This document shows, piece after piece, positions 1 to 9,002 of a stretch of DNA of 64,000 nt. This stretch comes from Kordiimonas aestuarii (GTDB lineage: Bacteria; Pseudomonadota; Alphaproteobacteria; Sphingomonadales; Kordiimonadaceae): positions 62,001 to 126,000 of the forward strand of contig NZ_JAOBPP010000014.1 of assembly GCF_025574465.1 (NCBI RefSeq), given 5' to 3'. The notes beneath the pieces were generated by a model that saw only the letters and a program-made list of their open reading frames with translations, did not search any database and was not told the origin of the DNA. Position numbers and translations under genes: made by a program. Numbering within the stretch: the stretch's first letter is position 1; every line of letters begins with the position of its first letter.

Positions 1-1167
1 GTCATAGTCCCCGCTGGAATACGGACGGCCAAGCGTCGTACCCCCAAGGCCCGTGGCCACCGTCTGATGCTTGCCGGACAAGCTGACATAACCAACCTGA
101 TCCACGCCGCGCACGGTCATCTGGTAATAAAGGCCCTTGCCCTTATCGTCCCATTTGGGCGCGCCGAGCGAATTGTCGATATCAGCCGACAGGGTCCTGT
201 CTTCAGAGCCGTCCAGCTGCATGACATGCAGATAGTCATTGCGGTATGCCAGCTTCTGGTCGTCCATCTTCAGGTAGGCCACCAGCTTGCCGTCGGGCGA
301 TACAGTGGGGCGGAACTCTGCACCCGGCGCGCTGGTAATCTGCCGCATGCCGCCATCCAGCGTAAAGGCGTACAGGTCCGCCTCGCGGCCCTCATATTCC
401 CAGTTGTCACTGCGGTTGGCGGAGACAATAATCTCCTTGCTGTCCGGCGTGAAGGAAAGGGGTCCACGGTGGTTATAGTTGCCGTCTGATATCTGCCGCG
501 CGGTGCCCCCGAGCGCCGGCACTACAAAAATATGGGTGTAGGACGGTTCAAGAATACCGCGCCCATCCGCCTGATAGCGCGCCTTGGTAATATATTTTAC
601 AGACGGCGACCATTTGGCACCCTTCGGTTTGTGCGGCATCTTCACCTTGAGCGGCTTGTCTTTCTCCGGGATGCTCATGGTAAAGGCGATGGTCTCCCCA
701 TCCGGGGACCATGTGATGCTTGAGGGCCCGTACTCCAGATTCGTCACCAGCGCGGTTTGCCCGGTGTCCATCCAGCGTACAAAAAGCTGGGTCTTGCCTT
801 CCTCGTTCGATAGATAGGCAAGGCGCTTGCCGTCCGGCGACCATGCGGGCGCATAATAGGCATGCGTGCCAGACAGAAGCGGCCGGTGGTCACTGCCATC
901 CGCCGAGACGACCCAGAGGTTGGAGCGCGTGCTGTCTGTCATGATATCGTTGGAGCGGCGCGTATAAACCACCCATTTACCATCTGGCGACACCGCCGGG
1001 CTTGCGGCGTATTCCAATTCGAACACATCGGAGGATTGAAAATGGCTGGATGCTGCCATGGTCGCAGGTGCAGAAGCGTCGGCTTCCTCGTCCTGCGCGG
1101 CCACAGGCACAGTGGCCGTCAGCGCAATCAAGGCGACGCCTGTGCATATATTTTTTACGTTTATCAT
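1..1167 (-). CDS. S9-type (acylaminoacyl-peptidase-like) peptidase, N-terminal part
   Basis: The reading frame stays open to base 1, so only the first 389 residues are present. It starts with ATG at 1167, preceded by a GAGGGAG ribosome site. Residues 1-23 look like a signal peptide (GVALIALTATVPVAAQ), so the protein is exported. The rest shows repeated SPDG-type blades (SPDGKWVVYTRR, SPDGKRLAYLSNE, SPDGETIAFTM, SPDGKLVAYLKMDD), the mark of a TolB/DPP-like beta-propeller. In S9 peptidases the propeller gates an alpha/beta-hydrolase domain; that catalytic part would lie beyond the left edge and is not seen. A stand-alone TolB-like propeller is the alternative, but length and signal peptide favour a secreted oligopeptidase. 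Confidence 0.8.
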   Translation of the reverse strand, partial: MINVKNICTGVALIALTATVPVAAQDEEADASAPATMAASSHFQSSDVFELEYAASPAVSPDGKWVVYTRRSNDIMTDSTRSNLWVVSADGSDHRPLLSGTHAYYAPAWSPDGKRLAYLSNEEGKTQLFVRWMDTGQTALVTNLEYGPSSITWSPDGETIAFTMSIPEKDKPLKVKMPHKPKGAKWSPSVKYITKARYQADGRGILEPSYTHIFVVPALGGTARQISDGNYNHRGPLSFTPDSKEIIVSANRSDNWEYEGREADLYAFTLDGGMRQITSAPGAEFRPTVSPDGKLVAYLKMDDQKLAYRNDYLHVMQLDGSEDRTLSADIDNSLGAPKWDDKGKGLYYQMTVRGVDQVGYVSLSGKHQTVATGLGGTTLGRPYSSGDYD

Positions 1168-1436
1168 TAAGATAGCTCCCTCACAGTCTTGCTGTCTGCT
1201 GCACGAACCTAAGCCCCCTTTGGTCCGCGCCCCTTTGGTCATGTTGGATAAATCCGCGCGACACTGTGCGACGGAAATGGCCACTGTGCCAAGGCATAAA
1301 ACGGATTTGTGATACACCACCATAACAAAAAGGTTTGATGCACACCATGTAAGGGGGCAAGCGGCTGTCGGTGGTGGTTGGCGGCAGGCGGTTTAGCGCC
1401 TATGCTATGACCCCAACAGGAAGACGAGGAAGCTCT

Positions 1437-2180
1437 ATGACCTTCAAGGATCATTTCTCGCGCGACAGCGCCGCCTACCGCGAAAACCGCCCCAGCTATG
1501 ACATCAATCTTGTGGATATTCTGGCCGCCCCGGTCAAAGGGCGCGACCTTGCGGTTGATGTGGGTTGCGGCAACGGTCAGTTCTCCCGCTTACTGGCCAG
1601 GCGTTTCGACCATGTGATCGCCGCCGACGGCAGCGCAAGCCAGATTGCCGAGTCAGAAGCGCGGCCCAATATCGACTACCGCGTCGCCACCGCCGAAACG
1701 CTGGACCTTAAGCCTGAGTGCGCCGACCTCATCACGGTGGTGCAGGCCGCCCATTGGTTTGACCGCGACACGTTTTACAAGGTGGCTGACAAGGCCCTGA
1801 AGCCCGGCGGTGCATTGGCGCTTGTCGGCTATGGCCTGACCCGCATCAGCCCGGAGATTGATGCCGCGATCGATGATTTTTATGACCGCGGCATCGGCAA
1901 ATACTGGCCGCCCGAACGCGCGCATATGGATAACGCCTATGCGGATTTTGACTTCCCCTACCCTGAAATCACGGTGGACGCCTACACCATGAGCGTCGAA
2001 TGGAGCTTTGAGCAACTGCGCGGTTACCTGAACACATGGTCTGCTGTTGGTCGCGCGCAAAAGGTGCTGGGCTTCAACCCGCTGGATGCCTTCGCGGCCA
2101 AGCTGCAGGAAGTATGGGGCGGCGCGCGGACGCGCACGATACGCTGGCCCATGTTCATGCGCTACGGCCTCAAACCCTGA
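1437..2180 (+). CDS. class I SAM-dependent methyltransferase (Methyltransf_11 type)
   Basis: A 247-residue cytoplasmic protein with the SAM-binding motif I DVGCGNGQFSRLL at about residues 41-53, an acidic residue at the end of strand 2 (AADGS), and a motif IV region (ADLITVVQAAHWFD). The opening DHFSRDSAAYRENRPSY resembles the yeast Crg1/Tmt1 trans-aconitate methyltransferase group, but the substrate cannot be told from sequence. I chose ATG 1437 because AGGAAG lies just upstream and the family normally begins near this point; an in-frame start at 1371 would add 22 residues of unlikely composition. It stands alone between the divergent peptidase and the solute-binding gene. Confidence 0.88.
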   Translation: MTFKDHFSRDSAAYRENRPSYDINLVDILAAPVKGRDLAVDVGCGNGQFSRLLARRFDHVIAADGSASQIAESEARPNIDYRVATAETLDLKPECADLITVVQAAHWFDRDTFYKVADKALKPGGALALVGYGLTRISPEIDAAIDDFYDRGIGKYWPPERAHMDNAYADFDFPYPEITVDAYTMSVEWSFEQLRGYLNTWSAVGRAQKVLGFNPLDAFAAKLQEVWGGARTRTIRWPMFMRYGLKP

Positions 2181-2253
2181 AAATATAGGGCTTTCCGTTA
2201 ACTATTTACCCCTATTGTGGGGTCATTAACGCATTGAGATAAAACTGGGCTTT

Positions 2254-3039
2254 ATGAGTATCTACCACATTCTGACATTGCTTGTGGGCCTGGCCCTTTG
2301 CACGCGCGGCACCAGCGCTGGCGAACCCGCCACGCCCACCCCGTTTCCGCTTTACGCGACAGACTGGGGCCTCACGCTCAAGGGGGACGGCACCGGGTTT
2401 TATAACGAGCTCGCGCAGTTTGTACTGGACGGCAGGGAAGGCGATGTGGCCTATACAATCCTGCCCTACCGGCGGGCAAAATCCCTGTTTCATCGCGGGC
2501 AGACTTCCTGCCTTTACCCAAGCAATATCCAGCTTCTGCTCGACGGCGGTGAAGTTGCCGACGGCACGGGTCTGATCGACTCGCACGCCTTCTTGCGGGT
2601 AAAGGTTTTCCTGTTTTCCAAAACCGGGACAGCGCCGCCCAAAAGCCTCGGGGACGTGGACGATAAGTCCATCGCCTATGCCATGGGGTCCCGGGTGCCC
2701 TATTTTCTGCGCGACGCCAAGGCCGATTATATCGCTGTGGCGGATGAAGTAGCCAAGGCACAGATGCTGGTGACGGGCCGCGTGGACCTGATGTCCGCCG
2801 CCATGCCAGACGCCAAATTTGTCTTTGATAAACTGGGCGTGCCCCTGCCGCCCCACGACACGGGCTATATGCTGAACGACACCGCCGTGCGTATCACATG
2901 CCATGACACTGCCTTGACGCGCCTGTTTATCGACAAGCTGAACAAGCGTGTCGATCGCCTTATCAGTTCAGGCGCGCTGGCCACCTTCATGGAAAATCAT
3001 GGCCTTGATGGCGCGGTCTATACCCCAACGCCCGAGTAG
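2254..3039 (+). CDS. periplasmic substrate-binding-domain protein (SBP_bac_3-like), paralogue A
   Basis: A 261-residue protein with a signal peptide (about residues 1-22, ending TSAG) followed by a domain resembling the polar amino-acid binding proteins. No permease or ATPase gene is adjacent, so it may act as a stand-alone sensor or binding protein rather than as part of an ABC importer. It is clearly paralogous to the gene at 12176-12973: both share TDWGLTLK.DGTGFYN, ILPYRRAK, SCLYPS, AYAMGSR.PY and DVKFVFD/DAKFVFD blocks in the same order. The ribosome site is weak (a G-rich stretch before the ATG). It converges on the DUF2207 gene with six bases between the stops. Confidence 0.78.
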   Translation: MSIYHILTLLVGLALCTRGTSAGEPATPTPFPLYATDWGLTLKGDGTGFYNELAQFVLDGREGDVAYTILPYRRAKSLFHRGQTSCLYPSNIQLLLDGGEVADGTGLIDSHAFLRVKVFLFSKTGTAPPKSLGDVDDKSIAYAMGSRVPYFLRDAKADYIAVADEVAKAQMLVTGRVDLMSAAMPDAKFVFDKLGVPLPPHDTGYMLNDTAVRITCHDTALTRLFIDKLNKRVDRLISSGALATFMENHGLDGAVYTPTPE

Positions 3040-3045
3040 TCGGGC

Positions 3046-4971
3046 TTACCAGCCGCCACCACCGCCGCCACCGCCGCCGCCGCCGGAGAAACCACCACCG
3101 CCGGAAAAGCCCGATGACCCGCTGGAGGATGGCGGCGTTGCCGCCGCCGAAATGGAGGTATTGATCGTGCTGGAGATGGCCCCGCCGATGGCGCCATAAG
3201 CATAACCCGCCCCAAAAAAGCCGTGACGCCTGCGCCCGATATACCAGCCGGGCTGATATTCTTCCTGCCCCCGTTTGGCGGCTGCGGCCTTGAGCACATC
3301 ATCAAACTGGTCACCCCACTTGTTCTCAACCCCGAGCGCGATGGCAAAGGGCAGCATTGCTTCAAAATGCTCGGGTGTGCGTTCGGGTGGGTTATGGAAA
3401 TTCAGCCGGTCTTTTTCCGCGACGCTCAGGTATAATTTCAACCCTTCAATCTCATCATGCACCGATTGCCCGAACGGCGTGCGCGCGGGCATGATCACGG
3501 CAAAAAATATCGCCGCGAAGGCAGACAGGATAATAGGCACCAGCATGAAAGGCGCGAAATAGGCGTTAATACCCATCGCCAGTCCCGCCGCAATGGCAGC
3601 AAGCCCAAGAAGGAAGCCACTGGCAATGACCACACCCGCCCGCTCAGCACCGTCCCCGCGCGAGATTGTTTTGGTACCCCACCAGCCGACCAGCGCCGTC
3701 AGGGCAAGCCCAACCGCGCCCAGCAGGATGCTGCCGGTGCTTGCCACCATCGCAACCACGCCCGCGAAGCCTATCCCGAAAATTGAAACTGCCATCGCGC
3801 TGTTGCGCTGGAAATAATGAACCTCGCCGCGTTCTATTTTAGCGAAGAAGCGCTTAAGCCCCAGTGCGAAAGATTTGTTATAGGCACCACCAACAGTGAA
3901 AGCATCATCGTCACCAAACAGGCTGTCGGCGATCGCCTGCTCCCCCGGGGCCAGTACGACATCCTGCCCTGTGCGGCGAAAGGTAACAGTTCCATCACCG
4001 TCATCCTCAATGGTCAGATAGCCCTTCGCCGCCATGGACACCACTGCTGCCGTGAATACCGTTTCATCGGCCTTCATGCGCTGCACAAAACGGCACAGCG
4101 CGGGCGACATGGGTTTCCCGTCCGCGCCTCTGGGTGGGCCATATTGCGCCACCACGGGGCCACCTTCAGGGTCCTTGCCTACAGCCTGCCAAGCCTTGTA
4201 GCCATAAAGGAACGTCACCAGTACTGCGAGGCTGCCAATCGCCATCCAGCCGTTGTCGCTGATCAGCCGCTCGGCTTTTTCCGCCGCTGTCGGCCGCGTG
4301 ACAACACCGGCCTGCCACTCCAGCAGCACGGTCATGCCGGACTGCGCACCAAGGGTTTTTGTCAGGTTTACTTCAATTTCACCCGCACCCCGACGGATAA
4401 CATCGGCGTCCTGCGCCTTTGAGCCATAGCCGCCGGTGTAGGCCTCCGCCCGGCCGATCATGGCGCCTTCCGGCAGGGTGATGGTAGCGCGGGCATCCTC
4501 TATGGGGAAAGCCCAGCCATTGCCGGTAACATTGAAATAAAGCTCATCCGTTGCGTCAAGGAAGGTCAGTTGATGGGTGGTCTCATAGGTGATGGCGTAG
4601 CTGTGCTCGCCCCGGCTGACTGTGCGGTCCGGGTCACCGATGCGCACGCGTTTGCCGTTCTGGTGGTCCGATACCATGTAGGGCACCGGGCGGTCATCCA
4701 GCGTGACATCAAGCACCCTGAAACCAAAACTGACGGTATTGCCACGCGGGTCTTTGTAAGTGGTGGGGAAATCACGGAAGATGCCGCGTTTGATCTGCCG
4801 CCCTTCCGCAACCACCGTGATCTCTTCCCGGACCGCTAGAACACCGTCAGGTCGCACAAGGATGCTGCTGTCAAAATTGCGGATCGTCTCTTCCGCCGAT
4901 GCCGCATGCCCCGCCATCAGGGCCAAAAGTGCCAGCGTCATGATCGCCATCAATTTTTTCATATAGGTCAT
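3046..4971 (-). CDS. DUF2207 family membrane protein with glycine-rich tail
   Basis: A 641-residue protein: signal peptide (MTLALLALMAGHAASA), a periplasmic beta-rich domain (about 25-225), a transmembrane helix near 245, a cytoplasmic stretch, a cluster of helices around 400-500, and a C-terminus of almost pure glycine ending in Trp (GGGFSGGGGGGGGGGGW). This is the normal layout of DUF2207, a family of unknown function often linked to LemA. I chose ATG 4971 because it overlaps the stop of the upstream gene as ATGA, implying translational coupling; a TTG at 4986 is also in frame. Third gene of the LemA operon. The polyglycine tail is typical of this family rather than an assembly fault. Confidence 0.85.
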   Translation of the reverse strand: MTYMKKLMAIMTLALLALMAGHAASAEETIRNFDSSILVRPDGVLAVREEITVVAEGRQIKRGIFRDFPTTYKDPRGNTVSFGFRVLDVTLDDRPVPYMVSDHQNGKRVRIGDPDRTVSRGEHSYAITYETTHQLTFLDATDELYFNVTGNGWAFPIEDARATITLPEGAMIGRAEAYTGGYGSKAQDADVIRRGAGEIEVNLTKTLGAQSGMTVLLEWQAGVVTRPTAAEKAERLISDNGWMAIGSLAVLVTFLYGYKAWQAVGKDPEGGPVVAQYGPPRGADGKPMSPALCRFVQRMKADETVFTAAVVSMAAKGYLTIEDDGDGTVTFRRTGQDVVLAPGEQAIADSLFGDDDAFTVGGAYNKSFALGLKRFFAKIERGEVHYFQRNSAMAVSIFGIGFAGVVAMVASTGSILLGAVGLALTALVGWWGTKTISRGDGAERAGVVIASGFLLGLAAIAAGLAMGINAYFAPFMLVPIILSAFAAIFFAVIMPARTPFGQSVHDEIEGLKLYLSVAEKDRLNFHNPPERTPEHFEAMLPFAIALGVENKWGDQFDDVLKAAAAKRGQEEYQPGWYIGRRRHGFFGAGYAYGAIGGAISSTINTSISAAATPPSSSGSSGFSGGGGFSGGGGGGGGGGGW

Positions 4972-5822
4972 CCCCGTGTTCCCCAAAAGTCATCCTTGAA
5001 TTGCCAGCCGCGTTTTTTGCCGCCGCGCCCGCGCCGGAACGCGCTATAAATACTGGTCCCCTCCGGCGCGTGACCGGACACACTTTCCAGCGCGTGAACA
5101 AAGGCGTCCAGCCCTGTGTTCTCAAGCCCGAAAGCCACGATATAGGCGTGTTCTTCCGTCAACACCCCCATGTGCCCCGAGGGGCCGAACTTCGGGTCCA
5201 GTCGGTCCGCCATCGCAACCCGCAAATACTCACGGTACCGCGCGAGCCGGTCATGCGTGGCGGCAGGCTTACGCCCCCGCCGGTGGCGCCACAGGTCAAG
5301 AAGCGCGGCGATAGCAACCAGCCACGCAATCAGGCTCCAGGCCGGGACGCCCGTCTCGGCCAGCCCCGACCCCAGCACAGGGGTACGGGCATGGGCAACC
5401 GCATAGGCCATCATGCCAAAGCCCGTCGCCACCGCCACGATACCCAGCCGGAAGGGCCCGTTCAGGTACAGCCTGTTCTCACGCTTGAGGCCACGATAAT
5501 GCGCCTTCATGGCAGCAGAAAGACGGAGATAGCCATGCCGGGTTACCGGCACTTCATCGCCCGCCACAAAAAGGGAACGCACAAGCGCGGCTTCCCCCTT
5601 CGAAAGTGTTTGATCCGCCGGTTTTTGGGCGCCTCTGCGCAAGGTATACCCCTCGCCTTCATGCCTGAGGCTTACCACGTCCCTGGCAACAAGTGCGGTA
5701 AGGGCAGCACCAAAACTGCGGGCGTTATAATCCCCGCTGGCCAGCACATGCGCCAGCGCCGGCGTCATGCCCTTCGGCGGGTAATAGCGGTTTGCTGTAT
5801 CGTCAGGTTGCGCGCCGTTCAC
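4968..5822 (-). CDS. DUF2207 C-terminal-like membrane protein
   Basis: A 284-residue protein resembling only the cytoplasmic/C-terminal half of DUF2207. It has a winged-helix-like region (MTPALAHVLASGDYNARSF, then a YLR.. segment), two transmembrane helices around 128-148 and 163-182, and a segment ARYREYLRVAMADRLD that matches the region before the end of DUF2207 proteins. It lacks a signal peptide, the periplasmic domain and the polyglycine tail. It starts with GTG nine bases after the lemA stop and overlaps the next gene by four bases. It may be a partial duplication of its neighbour that now forms a separate subunit. Function unknown. Confidence 0.75.
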   Translation of the reverse strand: MNGAQPDDTANRYYPPKGMTPALAHVLASGDYNARSFGAALTALVARDVVSLRHEGEGYTLRRGAQKPADQTLSKGEAALVRSLFVAGDEVPVTRHGYLRLSAAMKAHYRGLKRENRLYLNGPFRLGIVAVATGFGMMAYAVAHARTPVLGSGLAETGVPAWSLIAWLVAIAALLDLWRHRRGRKPAATHDRLARYREYLRVAMADRLDPKFGPSGHMGVLTEEHAYIVAFGLENTGLDAFVHALESVSGHAPEGTSIYSAFRRGRGGKKRGWQFKDDFWGTRG

Positions 5823-5831
5823 GAGCAGGCC

Positions 5832-6398
5832 TTAAAACTGCACCTTGGGTGCGGTCTTGACTGCCGCTTCCTCTGCTTCATCAAGCTCAAAGAACTCGGC
5901 ACGGGTGAAGCCAAACATGTTCGCGACGACGTTTGAGGGGAACTCCTGCACGGCTGTGTTCAGTTCCCGCACATTGCCGTTGTAGAAACGGCGGGATTTC
6001 TGAATATGGTCTTCAAGTGCTGAAAGCTCACGCGAGAGATTGTTGAAATTGCTGTCGGCCTTGAGGTCCGGGTAAGCTTCGCTGACCGCCATCAGGCGGC
6101 CAAGCGCTTGGCTGAACATATTTTCGCTGACGGCCTGTTCTCCGGGGCTGCCGGTCGACGCCACGGCCGCGGCGCGCGCCTCAATCACACGGGACAGTGT
6201 CTCCTTCTCGTGCGACGCATAGCCTTTCACGGTTTCCACAAGATTGGGCACGAGGTCGTAGCGGCGCTTCATCTGCACGCTGATATCGGACCAGGCTTCG
6301 TTCTTGCGAACGCGCAGGCCAACCAGCTTGTTGTATATGCCAATGCCATACAGCACGAACAGCACAAGAAGGCCAAGAATGATATATATCGCTGTCAT
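5832..6398 (-). CDS. lemA: LemA family protein
   Basis: A 188-residue protein with one N-terminal membrane helix (AIYIILGLLVLFVLYGIGIYN) and a helical cytoplasmic or periplasmic domain with the family core: NEAWSDISVQMKRRYDLVPN, LVETVKGYASHE, and NFNNLSRELSALEDHI followed by a conserved ARRFYN-like SRRFYNGNVRELN segment. LemA proteins are widespread and structurally known, but their cellular role is unsettled. I prefer ATG 6398, which has a GGGGG ribosome site five bases ahead; ATG 6410 is also in frame. First gene of a three-gene operon with two DUF2207-type membrane proteins, a recurrent association. Confidence 0.92.
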   Translation of the reverse strand: MTAIYIILGLLVLFVLYGIGIYNKLVGLRVRKNEAWSDISVQMKRRYDLVPNLVETVKGYASHEKETLSRVIEARAAAVASTGSPGEQAVSENMFSQALGRLMAVSEAYPDLKADSNFNNLSRELSALEDHIQKSRRFYNGNVRELNTAVQEFPSNVVANMFGFTRAEFFELDEAEEAAVKTAPKVQF

Positions 6399-6450
6399 AA
6401 AAACCCCCATCTTTATCAGCCTTCCGGCTGCAATATTTTGGGCGGGATGC

Positions 6451-7077
6451 CTAGCGCTCCGAGATCGCCAGTTTTACCGCCAACCCTAAAAATATGGTGC
6501 CTGCAATGCGGTTCATCAAGACCTGGGCCCTTGGTGAGCCCATGATCCGGTTGCCAATTTGGCCCGCCATTAACGCGACGGCGGAGAAAACCACAAGGGT
6601 GACAACGAAAAAAATCAGCGCCAGCGACAGCATCTGCGCCGTGGTGTTTCCCGCACTGGCGTCAACAAACTGTGGCAGGAAAGCAAGGAAAAATATGGAT
6701 ACTTTCGGGTTCGTAACATTCATGATGATACCACGGCGGTAATATTGCCACAGGCCACCCACCCGGGCGTCAGTTGCTTCAATGGCGCCCGGTCTGGCGC
6801 GAAATGCGCCAACGGCCAGATACACAAGGTAGGCTGCGCCCACCACCTTCAGCACCGTAAACGCCACCTCGGAGACCGCAATCAACGCCGCAAGCCCCAG
6901 CACCACGGCGGCGGTGTGCACCACAAGCCCCGTCGCCAGCCCGAAGGTGACCGCCACACCGGCCTTTGGCCCCCTGAGCGCGCTTTGCGTCAGCACAAAG
7001 ATATTGTCAGGCCCCGGCGCGAACGCCAGCACGGTTGCGGCAATGGTGAATGCGATGATGGTATCGACCGAAAGCAC
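6451..7077 (-). CDS. LysE/RhtB family amino-acid exporter
   Basis: A 208-residue integral membrane protein with about six helices and the family signature near the start (LAFAPGPDNIFVLTQSALRG) plus MNVTNPKVSIFFLAFLPQFV in the middle. LysE/RhtB carriers export amino acids or their analogues from the cytoplasm; the substrate is not readable. I placed the start at GTG 7077, twelve bases after a GGGGAGA ribosome site, because LysE proteins normally open with a hydrophobic helix at this point; upstream in-frame starts add about 67 residues of implausible sequence. It stands alone on its strand, 76 bases after the flavin operon. Confidence 0.88.
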   Translation of the reverse strand: MLSVDTIIAFTIAATVLAFAPGPDNIFVLTQSALRGPKAGVAVTFGLATGLVVHTAAVVLGLAALIAVSEVAFTVLKVVGAAYLVYLAVGAFRARPGAIEATDARVGGLWQYYRRGIIMNVTNPKVSIFFLAFLPQFVDASAGNTTAQMLSLALIFFVVTLVVFSAVALMAGQIGNRIMGSPRAQVLMNRIAGTIFLGLAVKLAISER

Positions 7078-7153
7078 TGGTTTCTCCCCAAAAGCGTGTC
7101 TGCTCGCGCAGGATACAATGATCCGGGGGCGCGTCCAGCGCTGAGTTGGTGAA

Positions 7154-7627
7154 TTACAGTTTCCGGCGCACGGCGAAGCGGGCACGCATGGCCTCTCGCT
7201 CCGCCCGCATTTTACCAAAAGAGATATGATAAAGCAGGACAACAGGCGCCAGAAGGCCAAGCACAGTATGGATGACACTGGCCAGCAAACTCATGTCCTC
7301 GTCACCAAAATAATAGATGCCCACGCTTGTCAGCGCCATGACCAGCATCGCCGCAACAAGGGTTAGGCCGGAGACGAGGTTGCGTTTGGTGCGCCAGCCA
7401 AGACGCATATGCACGGTCCAGGCCGCGCCAAAGATCATGAGAAGCCACATGGCGGCAGCAAAATGGGCCATCACCACGCCGGTGCGGGCCTCAAATGGCA
7501 GACGCCAAGGAACATCCCACTCCAGCCGCATATCCAGCATGGTGGGTGTCAACAGCAGCCCGCTTGTGAACACCATGACCGCTACACCATACAGCATGGG
7601 CTTGAATGATTTGGGGTAGCCCCTCAC
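7154..7627 (-). CDS. four-helix, histidine-bearing membrane protein (cytochrome b-like, DUF4405-like)
   Basis: A 157-residue membrane protein with four predicted helices (about 11-28, 50-72, 83-104, 114-135). Histidines lie in or at the ends of helices at positions 55, 73, 120 and 134 (MAHFAAAMW, WTVHMRLGW, VIHTVLG, LYHISFG), an arrangement like small b-type cytochromes. I infer, but cannot show, haem binding. It starts with GTG overlapping the apbE stop (GTGA), so it is the last gene of the flavin operon. In context it would be the membrane step that passes electrons between the quinone pool or cytoplasm and the flavinylated periplasmic protein. Confidence 0.65.
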   Translation of the reverse strand: MRGYPKSFKPMLYGVAVMVFTSGLLLTPTMLDMRLEWDVPWRLPFEARTGVVMAHFAAAMWLLMIFGAAWTVHMRLGWRTKRNLVSGLTLVAAMLVMALTSVGIYYFGDEDMSLLASVIHTVLGLLAPVVLLYHISFGKMRAEREAMRARFAVRRKL

Positions 7628-8448
7628 GCGGCGGCCTCCCCCTCTCGCTGCGGCGCCATCACCAGCTTACCGCCCAGCTTTTCAACAAGTGCGCAGGCAT
7701 CCTGTGCAGGTGCAAGGCTTGCCACCTTGGTCAGCGCGTCCGCACGCCAGCACTGTGCTGCCTGAACTGTCCAAACCCCGGAGGCAAAAGGACCTGCGCC
7801 CAGAATGTGCCCCGGATACCGGCTATCCGGCGAAGGTAACCGGGCAGAAGAAGCCAAAGCCCCTCGTTGCAGGCCACCAAGCGGCGTGACGCTGCCGTCC
7901 AGCTCCCGCCGGGCAACCGGGACTACAACATGCCCGAAGGCCCGCATATCACCCCCTGCGTTGATCACGCCTGCCGGCACACCGGCCCGCATGAGCGCGG
8001 CCACCGCGCTGTCGACGGCAAAACCCTTGGCAATGCCATCCAGGCTTAAAACCGTACCGGGGGAAAGCCGGACACAGCTGCCGGAAATTCCAATATCCAC
8101 CGCAGCGCCCGCATTGCACACGTCGCCAAAGCCGTGGTCAGGCAATAGGCCGCGGCGTACCAGCTCACCGCCAAGCGTGGCGTTAAAAAGCCCACCGGAC
8201 GCGTGTGTCATGCCGCGCGCGAGCCTGATAATCCGGCGCGCGACTGCCGACATCTCGCACCACTGGCCGCCCGCCCGGTTAAGCCGCGTCAGTTCGCTGG
8301 TCGTGGACTGGAAACTCAGCGCATTGTGCACCGTCTCAATTGCATCAAACGCCAACCCGATAGCGCGCAGCGCCGTCAGCCGTTCACCCGCAGCCGCGAT
8401 GTCAACAAATGTCCCGAGAAGAGGTTTTTGTCTGGCGTGCAAGGTCAA
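7624..8448 (-). CDS. apbE: FAD:protein FMN transferase (ApbE family)
   Basis: A 274-residue protein of the ApbE family, which uses FAD to attach FMN to a threonine of target proteins outside the cytoplasm. Visible are the N-terminal QKPLLGTFVDIAA (family R/K-P-L-x-G-T), the GALxxTxG.L-like SGGLFNATLGGELVRRG, the core SLDGIAKGFAVDSAVAALM, and VINAGGDMRAFG. The best start is TTG 8448, which overlaps the stop of the upstream FMN-binding gene as TTGA; an ATG at 8511 would overlap that gene by 67 bases. No clear signal peptide is visible with the TTG start. The substrate is almost certainly the SGAT-containing protein encoded immediately upstream. Confidence 0.88.
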   Translation of the reverse strand: MTLHARQKPLLGTFVDIAAAGERLTALRAIGLAFDAIETVHNALSFQSTTSELTRLNRAGGQWCEMSAVARRIIRLARGMTHASGGLFNATLGGELVRRGLLPDHGFGDVCNAGAAVDIGISGSCVRLSPGTVLSLDGIAKGFAVDSAVAALMRAGVPAGVINAGGDMRAFGHVVVPVARRELDGSVTPLGGLQRGALASSARLPSPDSRYPGHILGAGPFASGVWTVQAAQCWRADALTKVASLAPAQDACALVEKLGGKLVMAPQREGEAAA

Positions 8449-8984
8449 GGTTTCAGCATCACTTCCGCAAGGGCCAGCAACCGGTGAACACCGTCTGTCA
8501 TGTTGCGGCAAGACAACGTCGCGCCCGAAATATTGGGCACATCGTCGTTCAACTTGAACGCATCACCCACGCCTTTTCCGACAAAGTGCGCGCGCCAGCC
8601 TGCTTCCATCACCTGATAGCCGTGGGTTTCACGGTAGCTCATGACCTCGACCCCCAGCACATGACCCTCTGGCGATATAGCGGCGGCATAGGTAATGAAC
8701 TCGTGCTTGCCCACCACCTCGTCAACCATGAACCAGCCAAGGAACTGGCCTCCGGCCTCCGCACGCCACACCTTCTGTTCGTCCCAGCGCTGACGAACAC
8801 CTGAAAGCCTTTTGATGGCTTTCTTCTGGTCTTTCGTCAGCGTGAGCACGTTTTCAAGGAAGGTGTCAGCGGTCGGGAACAAAACGGCCTGTGCTTCGGC
8901 CACGCTCAGATAGTCTTTTGCGTAAACCGACTGGGTAATGCCCAATAGCGGCATGGCAAAAAGCAGCCCGAGGTTCCTGTTCAT
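8445..8984 (-). CDS. periplasmic FMN-binding domain protein, ApbE substrate
   Basis: A 179-residue exported protein (signal peptide about 1-22, GLLFAMPLLGITQSVYA) with an FMN-binding domain. The flavinylation motif is seen as ISGATLS with Thr156 as the expected FMN attachment site. Unlike RnfG or NqrC there is no other Rnf/Nqr subunit nearby, so this is a stand-alone flavoprotein. ATG 8984 follows a GGGAAGGTG ribosome site. It sits between the outer-membrane barrel gene and apbE, with overlap to apbE, so the carrier and its modifying enzyme are made together. Likely role: periplasmic electron carrier, possibly to an external acceptor such as ferric iron; the acceptor is inference. Confidence 0.87.
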   Translation of the reverse strand: MNRNLGLLFAMPLLGITQSVYAKDYLSVAEAQAVLFPTADTFLENVLTLTKDQKKAIKRLSGVRQRWDEQKVWRAEAGGQFLGWFMVDEVVGKHEFITYAAAISPEGHVLGVEVMSYRETHGYQVMEAGWRAHFVGKGVGDAFKLNDDVPNISGATLSCRNMTDGVHRLLALAEVMLKP

Positions 8985-9002
8985 CGCGTCACCTTCCCTG
9001 TT

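Noticed and set aside
3046..3115. Glycine-codon run at the end of the DUF2207 gene as a microsatellite or assembly error
   Set aside because: A polyglycine tail ending in Trp is normal for DUF2207 proteins.
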